From an uncultured Oribacterium sp. (GTDB lineage Bacteria; Bacillota; Clostridia; Lachnospirales; Lachnospiraceae): a stretch of DNA of 5,869 nucleotides. Every line of letters begins with the position of its first letter. The stretch's first letter is position 1. Under the pieces are notes generated by a model, which saw only the letters and a list, made by a program, of their open reading frames with translations, was not told where the DNA came from and did not search any database. The translations under genes were made by a program, and so were the position numbers. Of the stretch, positions 1 to 5,869 are shown piece after piece. Location: assembly GCA_937927445.1 (NCBI GenBank), contig CALAOB010000111.1, forward strand, positions 1-5,869, written 5' to 3'.

Positions 1-36
1 TACCGGGCGAACTCCGGACTTACACCGGTTAGAAAC

Positions 37-54
37 GTGCGCCGCCAGGCGCAC
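37..54. other. GC-rich hairpin next to the secDF terminator
   Basis: A perfect 7-bp stem (GTGCGCC / GGCGCAC) closes a 4-nt loop. Read on the minus strand it lies just beyond the main secDF terminator and is followed by GTTTCTAA, so it may be a weak backup terminator. Read on the plus strand it has no T-run. The first 36 bases hold nothing I recognise; frame 1 on the plus strand is open from the edge to a TAA at 58-60, too short to call a gene end. Confidence 0.35.
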
Positions 55-61
55 CGATAAA

Positions 62-89
62 AGAGACCGATCCCGAAGGATCGGTCTCT
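62..89 (-). terminator. Rho-independent terminator of secDF (UUCG tetraloop)
   Basis: On the minus strand a perfect 12-bp stem (AGAGACCGATCC / GGATCGGTCTCT) closes a TTCG loop flanked by C and G, the unusually stable cUUCGg tetraloop. The stem ends in CTCT and runs into TTTAT, giving a short, imperfect U-tract. It starts about 53 bases past the secDF stop codon. The plus strand has no T-tract after the stem, so it probably acts only leftward. Confidence 0.85.
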
Positions 90-142
90 AATGTAACGGA
101 GATTTACAGATACGTCAAGCGCTCTGTCGAAAGTCGCGGAGC

Positions 143-2338
143 TTATACCTGCGCGCCCTTCTTCATCTTCTGTGACTTCTTTTCAGCCTTCTCTGCCTTC
201 TCGGCGGCCTTCTTCGCTGCCTTCTTCTTCGCAGCGTACATGCTGAGATCATACCAGAGCGGACCGGCGATCGTGACGGAGGACCAGCATCCGGATACGA
301 TACCAACCATCAGCGGCATAGTGAAATCACGGATGGAGGATACGCCCATCACGAAGAGCACCAGGACCATGATGAAGGTCGTGAGGGAGGTATTGATCGA
401 ACGTGTGAAGGTCTGGGAAATCGCGTCGTTGACGACGTTCTTCAGATCGCCACGCTTGGTCGGATCCTCAAGGTTCTCACGGATACGGTCGAACACGACG
501 ATGGTCGCATTGATCGAATAACCGACGATGGTCAGGATGCAGGCGATGAAGGTGGAGCCGACAGCCCACTTCAGTGCTGCATAGAACGCGGTTGTGATCA
601 GAACATCGTGGGTCAGCGCCATAACGGCTGCAGACGCAAACTTGATGTCCTTGAAACGAATCCAGATGTAGATCAGCATGCAGACGATGGCGATCAGGAA
701 TGCCCAGACGGCATCGGTCTTCATCTCCTTCGATACAGCACCGGAGATATTCTCCGTCGTGATCTTCGCTTCATCGACCTGGAACTCGTCGACGAGATCC
801 TGATAAAGCTCGGTACGCTCCTCGGTCGTCAGTGTTCTGGTCTTAATGATGACCTCGTTCGTGCCGGCAACCTTCGAAGCCTGTACGGAAGCGGTACCAC
901 CGGTGATGTTCTTGAAGATCGGTGCAACCTTCGCATCGATCTCCTCGAGGGACATATCCTCGTTGAAGGTAACGTTCGTAGACGAACCACCCTGGAAGTC
1001 GAGGTCATAGTTGAACAGGTTTCCGAGGGAAGCCTTATTCATGCCCATGAACAGGAAGCCTGCGACGATTACCACTGCGGAGATGGTGTAAGCGATCTTA
1101 CGGAACTTGATAAAATCAAGCACCTTCACATCCTTACGTACGCCGTAAAGCGCCGGCTTCGTGCAGCCAAAGCTGATGAAGCATGCAAGGAGTGCTCTCG
1201 TGACAAAAAGTGCGGTGATCAGGGAGATCACGATACCGATGGCCAGGGTCGTTGCGAAGCCCTTGACGGTTCCGGAGCCTCTCAGGTAGAGAACGGCTGC
1301 GGCGATGAGGGTCGTAACATTACCATCGATGATGGCGGAAAGTGCCTTGCTGTAACCGGCCTTCACTGCCTGCTCGATGGTGCGGCCGGCACCCAGCTCT
1401 TCCTTCATACGTGTGAAGATGATGACATTGGCATCAACGGCCATACCGACGGAAAGGATGATACCGGCGATACCCGGAAGTGTCAGGGTGACCTCAAAAG
1501 CCTGCAGAAGCACGAGCTCGAGGCCGGTGTACATGATCAGCGCAAGGGATGCAACGAAGCCCGGCAGTCTGTATACCGCGATCATGAAGAGCATGACGAG
1601 GATGAGACCGACAAGACCTGCACGGAGAGAAGTCGAAATCGCTTCCTGTCCGAGGGTGGCACCGATTACGTTCGAACGAAGCTCGGTGAGCTGTACCGGA
1701 AGTGCACCGATACGGATCGTGGATGCGATACGGGTCGCCTCATCGTAGTCGGTGATACCGGTGATGGATGCCTGTCCACCGGTGATGGCTTCCTGCACGT
1801 TCGGAGCGGAGATGATCTGGTCGTTATAGATGATGTAGAGTGGCTTGCCGACATTGGCAGCAGTTGCATCTGCGAACTTCTTCGCACCATCCTCGTTAAA
1901 CTGAAGCTGGATGATGTACTGACGGGATCCGTTCTGATCCGTCATGCCCGCGCTTGCATTCTTTACATCGTCACCGGTCAGGAGTACCTGGCCCTGCGAA
2001 TCTGCAAACTGGAGTGTACCCGGCTCACCGAGCTCCTCGAGGATCTCGTTTGCATCGGTCGCACCAGGGATATCGATGTTGATACGATTGCTTCCCTCCT
2101 GGTAAACCTGGGCCTCGGTCGAGTAGCCCTGTGCCTTCAGCTGGAGCTTATAGACGGTATCCGACATCTGCTCGGAGGTCGGGTTGTCTTCGGTGGTCTG
2201 GTAGGTGATGGAAACACCGCCGTTCAGATCAAGGCCCAGCTTAATGTCCTTCGCACCATGAACTCCGAGGAAGCAGAAACCGACGGTAATCGCCAGCACT
2301 GCCAGAAGTCCCAGTGCACCCTTCATCTTCTTGTTCAT
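143..2338 (-). CDS. secDF: Fused protein translocase subunit SecDF
   Basis: Membrane component of the Sec export machinery. In this family SecDF uses the proton motive force to help pull proteins through SecYEG at the outer face of the membrane. The 731-residue product fits the Firmicutes SecD-SecF fusion. The SecD half has an N-terminal membrane segment (about 8-27), the LGLDLNGG motif (34-41), an extracytoplasmic domain to about 235, and membrane segments 2-6 including VGMAVDANVIIF with Asp302. The SecF half starts near 405, with DLDFQGG (445-451), an extracytoplasmic domain to about 535, GYSINATIVVFDRIREN (606-622) and Arg646 in TFTRSINTS. The C-terminus is a Lys/Ala-rich cytoplasmic tail. 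The start at 2338 was chosen because an AAAGGAAGA RBS lies 7 bases upstream and the protein then begins with MNKK plus a hydrophobic segment; the frame is open further upstream, but only through promoter and repeat DNA. Oddity: the usual Asp in the SecF GYSxND motif is Ala611. Monocistronic by its own promoter and terminator. Confidence 0.97.
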   Translation of the reverse strand: MNKKMKGALGLLAVLAITVGFCFLGVHGAKDIKLGLDLNGGVSITYQTTEDNPTSEQMSDTVYKLQLKAQGYSTEAQVYQEGSNRINIDIPGATDANEILEELGEPGTLQFADSQGQVLLTGDDVKNASAGMTDQNGSRQYIIQLQFNEDGAKKFADATAANVGKPLYIIYNDQIISAPNVQEAITGGQASITGITDYDEATRIASTIRIGALPVQLTELRSNVIGATLGQEAISTSLRAGLVGLILVMLFMIAVYRLPGFVASLALIMYTGLELVLLQAFEVTLTLPGIAGIILSVGMAVDANVIIFTRMKEELGAGRTIEQAVKAGYSKALSAIIDGNVTTLIAAAVLYLRGSGTVKGFATTLAIGIVISLITALFVTRALLACFISFGCTKPALYGVRKDVKVLDFIKFRKIAYTISAVVIVAGFLFMGMNKASLGNLFNYDLDFQGGSSTNVTFNEDMSLEEIDAKVAPIFKNITGGTASVQASKVAGTNEVIIKTRTLTTEERTELYQDLVDEFQVDEAKITTENISGAVSKEMKTDAVWAFLIAIVCMLIYIWIRFKDIKFASAAVMALTHDVLITTAFYAALKWAVGSTFIACILTIVGYSINATIVVFDRIRENLEDPTKRGDLKNVVNDAISQTFTRSINTSLTTFIMVLVLFVMGVSSIRDFTMPLMVGIVSGCWSSVTIAGPLWYDLSMYAAKKKAAKKAAEKAEKAEKKSQKMKKGAQV

Positions 2339-2345
2339 TGGAAAA

Positions 2346-2354
2346 TCTTCCTTT
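2346..2354 (-). promoter_or_regulatory. Ribosome binding site of secDF
   Basis: The minus strand reads AAAGGAAGA, 7 bases before the ATG at 2338. It fixes this ATG over the upstream in-frame alternatives (for example a TTG at 2530). A TATAAT sequence directly upstream (2355-2360) is too close to the RBS to be the working -10. Confidence 0.8.
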
Positions 2355-2420
2355 ATTATATAAAATTTGCCGGCTCCCGGGTGTGTACAGAGACCCCACC
2401 TGAGGGCAATAGCAAACGAT

Positions 2421-2449
2421 ATTATAACAAAACGCGGTATGAGTAGCAA
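2421..2449 (-). promoter_or_regulatory. Extended -10 sigma-A promoter of secDF
   Basis: On the minus strand a TTGCTA -35 element (2444-2449) is separated by exactly 17 bases from a consensus TATAAT -10 (2421-2426) preceded by TGT, an extended -10. Transcription should start near 2414, leaving a leader of about 75 nt. I saw no arrest-peptide reading frame of the VemP or SecM kind in that leader. Confidence 0.8.
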
Positions 2450-2471
2450 GGTTTCTGCGAAAAGAGCTGCG

Positions 2472-2548
2472 TTTTCCGGTCTCGAGTGACCAGCACAGGG
2501 GCACCCGGAGGGCTGCCACCAGAAGTACAATACTCCGAGACCGGAAAA
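2472..2548. repeat. 13-bp perfect inverted repeat around the left copy of the 28-bp motif
   Basis: TTTTCCGGTCTCG (2472-2484) and its exact reverse complement CGAGACCGGAAAA (2536-2548) flank 51 bases that contain the left 28-bp arm of the larger palindrome. On the mutY strand this could form a hairpin with a large loop. It would compete with pairing of that arm to its distant partner at 2699-2726. It lies just upstream of the secDF -35 box. Function unknown. Confidence 0.6.
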
Positions 2549-2726
2549 ATCACAAATCGGGCCCTAAGAACCAGTAAGCCCTCTGCAATCACTGAGTTTT
2601 CTTTATGAAAACTCAGCGTTGCAGAGGGTGCTAAGGAAAAATTACTCTAACTGGTTCTAAGGGCCCGATTTGGATTTATTCACGGCCTCTCCGTATGGCT
2701 TCTGGTGGCAGCCCTCCGGGCGCCCC
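2498..2726. repeat. ~229-bp imperfect palindromic element (MITE/REP-like)
   Basis: Three nested levels of inverted symmetry are visible. The outer arms are 28 bp (2498-2525 and 2699-2726), match at 27 of 28 positions, start with GGGGCNCCCGGAGGG and end in CCACCAGAAG. The middle arms are 22 bp (2554-2575 and 2650-2671), match at 21 of 22 and contain GGGCCC. The centre is a long hairpin (2579-2628). A transcript of either strand could fold into a long rod. It fills most of the gap between mutY and secDF, starting 6 bases past the mutY stop codon. There is no coding capacity that looks real and no obvious target-site duplication outside the arms. It could be a MITE, a REP-like intergenic repeat, or a structured 3' element that ends or stabilises the mutY transcript. 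The assignment to a mobile element is inference. Confidence 0.65.
2579..2628. repeat. Central hairpin of the palindromic element
   Basis: CCCTCTGCAA (2579-2588) pairs with TTGCAGAGGG (2619-2628), and CTGAGTTTTC (2592-2601) pairs with GAAAACTCAG (2607-2616). A small internal loop separates the two stem parts and the end loop is TTTAT (2602-2606). Neither strand has a T-run after the stem, so it does not look like an ordinary intrinsic terminator. Confidence 0.75.
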
Positions 2727-2732
2727 TTCTTC

Positions 2733-3956
<1,224 letters not shown>

Positions 3957-4059
3957 GAAATTGTAGTATCCTGTCCGAAGCCCCGCCGATATCCGATCGC
4001 ATTCCGTGCGCCACGGGCATACTCTACCGGCACTGCATCCGCTTCGGTTCTGAAGCTAT

Positions 4060-4088
4060 AGTATATATGCTGGCGCGGATTTCGCACA
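4060..4088 (-). promoter_or_regulatory. Possible mutY promoter in the divergent intergenic region
   Basis: The 188-bp gap (3957-4144) must hold promoters for both divergent genes. On the minus strand TATACT (complement of 4060-4065) is the best -10 candidate for mutY, but no good -35 lies 16-18 bases upstream of it. It would overlap the -35 of the rightward promoter. Between it and mutY are two small hairpins (CCGTG/CACGG at 4004-4016 and GCTTC/GAAGC at 4041-4056) of unknown meaning. Confidence 0.25.
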
Positions 4089-4109
4089 TCGAAATTTTCA
4101 TGTTATAAT
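4081..4109 (+). promoter_or_regulatory. Extended -10 promoter of the MocR-like gene
   Basis: A TTCGCA -35 (4081-4086, four of six consensus bases) is followed after 17 bases by TATAAT (4104-4109) preceded by TGT. The start of transcription should be near 4116, giving a leader of about 30 nt. The ATG at 4145 has only a weak purine-rich RBS (AAGAGA, 4135-4140). Confidence 0.7.
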
Positions 4110-4144
4110 CTGATTATGGATTTTTACATCAGAAAAGAGAAATT

Positions 4145-5254
4145 ATGCGACCAGCAGATGAAACGAAACGACCAGCCTATCTGAAGATTTACGAAGCGCT
4201 CCGCGGCGACATCACGAGTGGTGCCTATGCCCTCGGGGATCGTGTACCGTCGAAGCGGACGATGGCGGAGCAGACCGATACCTCCGTCATCACGGTGGAA
4301 CACGCCTATGATCTCCTCATCGACGAGGGCTACATCGAGGCGCGCGAGCGCAGCGGCTACTTCGTCTGCTATCGCTCGGAGGACGCCTTCCCCGTCGCGG
4401 GTGGGTCCATGGTCTCAGCATTGGCCCAGGCAGAAGGCGCACCGGCGACGGATCAGTACGAGGCCGCGGCAGCGGAGCTCTCCTTCGCGGGCTTCGCACG
4501 GACGATGCGGCGGGTGCTGTCGGAATATGCGGAGGAATGCATGCAGCGCTCGCCGAACGAGGGCACACTCTACTTCCGCGAGAGCATCGCGCGCTATCTG
4601 CAGCGGAGCCGGGGCATCCATGTTGATGTTTCGCAGATCATCGTGGGGGCCGGATCCGAGTACCTCTACAGCCTGATCGTGCAGATGCTTGGGCGTGAGC
4701 GGGTCTATGCGCTGGAGGATCCTTCCTATGAAAAGATACGGCGGGTGTATGAGGCGAACGGCGCGCACTGTGAACTTCTGAAGCTCGGGCGGCATGGCAT
4801 TCACTCGAGCGAGCTCCGGCGTTCGGACGCCGGTGTGCTTCATGTAACGCCCTTCGACTCCTATCCGAGTGGTGTGACGGCGACGGCCGGCAAGCGGCAG
4901 GAGTACATCTCCTGGGCGAAACAGCGACAGGCGATGATCATCGAGGATGATTACGCCTCCGAATTCTCACCATCGACGAAATCGGAGGACACGCTCTTTT
5001 CGCTCGCACCGGAGGAGACGGTCATCTATATGAACACCTTCACGAAGACCATCTCGCCGGCGATTCGAACCGGCTATATGTTGCTTCCGAAGAAGCGGGC
5101 GGCGGAGCTGAAGGCGAGGATCAGCTTCTACTCCTGCACGGTTCCGACCTATGATCAGTATGTGCTCGCGGAGTATCTGAACAGCGGTGCCTTCGAACGA
5201 TATATCAACCGGGTGCGCCGGAAACGTCGTCAGGAACGGAAAAAACTGATATAA
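4145..5254 (+). CDS. MocR/GabR-type GntR regulator, C-terminally truncated
   Basis: Transcription regulator of the MocR class, in which a GntR winged helix is fused to a fold-type I aminotransferase domain that senses PLP or an amino compound. The winged helix spans about 11-75 (AYLKIYEALRGDITSG, then VPSKRTMAE, then LIDEGYIEARERSGYFV). The aminotransferase-like domain runs from about 115, with TPFDSYPSGVT (235-245), the PLP-contacting IIEDDYASEF (265-274) and TFTKTISPAIRTGYMLLP, where Lys301 is the expected Schiff-base lysine. The protein ends at residue 369, just after the conserved FERYINRVRR. Family members such as B. subtilis GabR (479 aa, Lys312) continue for about another 100 residues, which form the small domain. 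No remnant of that domain is readable in any frame before the next gene. It may be a pseudogene or a shortened regulator that still binds DNA. The target is unknown; MocR proteins often regulate a divergent gene, here mutY, which would be unusual. Confidence 0.85.
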   Translation: MRPADETKRPAYLKIYEALRGDITSGAYALGDRVPSKRTMAEQTDTSVITVEHAYDLLIDEGYIEARERSGYFVCYRSEDAFPVAGGSMVSALAQAEGAPATDQYEAAAAELSFAGFARTMRRVLSEYAEECMQRSPNEGTLYFRESIARYLQRSRGIHVDVSQIIVGAGSEYLYSLIVQMLGRERVYALEDPSYEKIRRVYEANGAHCELLKLGRHGIHSSELRRSDAGVLHVTPFDSYPSGVTATAGKRQEYISWAKQRQAMIIEDDYASEFSPSTKSEDTLFSLAPEETVIYMNTFTKTISPAIRTGYMLLPKKRAAELKARISFYSCTVPTYDQYVLAEYLNSGAFERYINRVRRKRRQERKKLI

Positions 5255-5255
5255 T
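5227..5255 (+). promoter_or_regulatory. Probable promoter of the lspA-like gene, overlapping the upstream 3' end
   Basis: TCGTCA (5227-5232, four of six -35 bases) and TATAAT (5250-5255) are 17 bases apart, with TGA directly before the -10 (extended -10). The TAA stop of the regulator lies inside the -10. The predicted start of transcription, near 5262, leaves only about 18 nt before the ATG but keeps the whole RBS. The lspA-like gene could thus be expressed independently of the truncated regulator. Confidence 0.55.
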
Positions 5256-5267
5256 ATATGTCATAAA

Positions 5268-5273
5268 AGGAGG
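5268..5273 (+). promoter_or_regulatory. Strong ribosome binding site of the lspA-like gene
   Basis: AGGAGG, followed by 6 bases and then ATG at 5280. This is the best Shine-Dalgarno sequence in the window and fixes the start. Confidence 0.9.
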
Positions 5274-5279
5274 TGCCTT

Positions 5280-5807
5280 ATGGGACTGATCAAGAATATG
5301 AAAACCACTCATCTGATCTGGGAGATTTCGGGTGAATTCCTGCACTATACGGCGATCGCGAGCCTCATCTGCTCCATCGACCAGATGTTCAAGACGGCGA
5401 TTGATACAGAGCCGGCAGAGAACTTCCCGCGGGAGATGCCGGGCACGAAGGGCTATGTGCAGATCATGCGAGCGCATAACCCGGGCTTCTCGAAGGGGCA
5501 TCTCAAGGAGTATCCGGAATTCGTAAAGCTGAGCTCCATGGCCGCGGTCGGCTTCCTCGCCGGTGGCCTCCAGTACCTGACCGCCTACTTCCCGAAGCGT
5601 TATAAGCTCCGGAAGCTCGGCATGTCCATCGTGATCGGCGGTGCGCTCAGCAACGTTCTCGACCGCGGAATGCACGGCGAAGTCACAGACTATCTGAACA
5701 TCCGCGTCGGCAGCCTGAAGAAGATCATCGTCAACATCGGGGACATCGCGATCTGTCTCGGTGGCGCGCTGTATGCCCTCGCTTCGATTTTCGGAAGAGA
5801 CGATTAG
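5280..5807 (+). CDS. lspA: Signal peptidase II (LspA)-like membrane protein, divergent
   Basis: Signal peptidase II is the membrane aspartyl protease that cuts the signal peptide from lipoproteins after diacylglyceryl transfer. The 175-residue product shows all the family's landmarks in order, in altered form: IDQMFK (33-38) for the DQxxK motif, AHNPGFSKG (65-73) for NxGAAF, GGALSNVLDR (120-129) for GGAxGNxxDR, EVTDYL (134-139) for the VxDF motif, and VNIGD (151-155) for FNxAD. The predicted catalytic aspartates are Asp128 and Asp155, 27 residues apart, the same spacing as Asp102 and Asp129 of B. subtilis LspA. Hydrophobic segments lie near 19-33 (weak), 84-103, 112-124 and 148-170. The stretch between the first two motifs is polar and the changes GN to SN, FNxAD to VNIGD and GAAF to GFSK are unusual, so a paralog with altered specificity is possible. 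Stop TAG at 5805. It lies 25 bases past the truncated regulator with its own RBS and probable promoter. Confidence 0.8.
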   Translation: MGLIKNMKTTHLIWEISGEFLHYTAIASLICSIDQMFKTAIDTEPAENFPREMPGTKGYVQIMRAHNPGFSKGHLKEYPEFVKLSSMAAVGFLAGGLQYLTAYFPKRYKLRKLGMSIVIGGALSNVLDRGMHGEVTDYLNIRVGSLKKIIVNIGDIAICLGGALYALASIFGRDD

Positions 5808-5822
5808 TTACAGTTTAGACAA

Positions 5823-5840
5823 GGGGACCCGGAGGGGCGG
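5823..5840 (+). repeat. Possible third, partial copy of the GGGGCNCCCGGAGGG motif
   Basis: GGGGACCCGGAGGG matches the start of the 28-bp palindrome arm except for one missing base; the rest (5837-5849) agrees at only about half the positions. As with the copy after mutY, it lies shortly after a stop codon (16 bases past the lspA-like TAG). The alternative is that GGAGGGG is simply the RBS of a next gene starting at the ATG at 5843. Confidence 0.3.
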
Positions 5841-5852
5841 CAATGGAGGCGC

Positions 5853-5869
5853 CTGTCTCTTATACACAT
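5853..5869. other. Tn5/Nextera mosaic-end adapter sequence at the contig end
   Basis: The last 17 bases, CTGTCTCTTATACACAT, are identical to the first 17 bases of the 19-bp Tn5 mosaic end used in transposase-based library kits. Being flush with the end of the window, they are best read as untrimmed adapter. Genomic sequence probably ends at about 5852, and nothing should be translated through this point. Confidence 0.93.

Noticed and set aside
1..60. tRNA end or end of an upstream gene at the window edge
   Set aside because: GTTCGCC on the minus strand recalls a T-loop, but the flanking bases do not pair as a T-arm. The open frame to 60 is only 19 codons, so no call can be made.
2339..2414. 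Arrest-peptide leader controlling secDF, as VemP does in Vibrio
   Set aside because: The predicted leader is only about 75 nt and I see no start codon with an RBS and a meaningful reading frame.
608..2446. A 612-codon open frame on the plus strand opposite secDF
   Set aside because: It is antisense to a certain gene, rich in Cys, Asp and Arg with no recognisable domain, has no RBS, and runs through the secDF promoter. It arises from GC-rich codon use.
2339..2530. N-terminal extension of SecDF by 64 codons starting at a TTG
   Set aside because: The extension is translated from the repeat arm, the promoter and the RBS. The ATG at 2338 has a good RBS and gives the normal N-terminus.
2579..2628. 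Simple intrinsic terminator for mutY
   Set aside because: The stem is strong, but no T-run follows on either strand, and it is nested in a larger symmetric element.
4116..4184. A 22-codon frame (MDFYIRKEK...) overlapping the start of the MocR-like gene
   Set aside because: It would begin at the predicted transcription start without an RBS and runs out of frame into the regulator; likely chance.

Overview
This 5.9-kb window comes from a GC-rich member of the Firmicutes (Bacillota), most likely class Clostridia and possibly Lachnospiraceae. The reasons are a single fused SecDF protein (731 aa, close to the 737 aa of Bacillus subtilis SecDF), an AGGAGG-type ribosome binding site, and several TGn-TATAAT extended -10 promoters. 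The taxonomic call is inference. Most of the content is housekeeping.

Layout, left to right. Positions 37-89 hold two hairpins; the second is a convincing leftward terminator with a UUCG loop. secDF (143-2338, minus) follows, with its RBS and a near-consensus extended -10 promoter at 2421-2449. The 394-bp gap between secDF and mutY (2339-2732) holds that promoter plus a ~229-bp imperfect palindrome (2498-2726) with 28-bp terminal inverted repeats matching at 27 of 28 positions and a nested internal hairpin. mutY (2733-3956, minus) encodes an adenine DNA glycosylase with all catalytic and Fe-S residues and a ~45-residue insertion. A 188-bp divergent region separates it from a MocR/GabR-type GntR regulator (4145-5254, plus). 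That regulator keeps its winged helix and the PLP-binding lysine but stops about 100 residues short of the usual C-terminus. Its end overlaps a likely promoter for a divergent signal peptidase II-like gene (5280-5807, plus). The last 17 bases (5853-5869) match the Tn5/Nextera mosaic end and look like untrimmed sequencing adapter, not genome.

The genes do not form a pathway. SecDF and the signal peptidase II-like protein both act in export and membrane protein maturation but lie on opposite strands far apart. MutY is DNA repair. The target of the truncated regulator is unknown; its divergent neighbour mutY is not a typical MocR target. I see no CRISPR array, RNA gene, transposase or phage gene, and no convincing new system. 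The items most worth a second look are the palindromic element, the truncated MocR protein, the Asp-to-Ala change in the SecF proton-path motif, and the adapter at the contig end.
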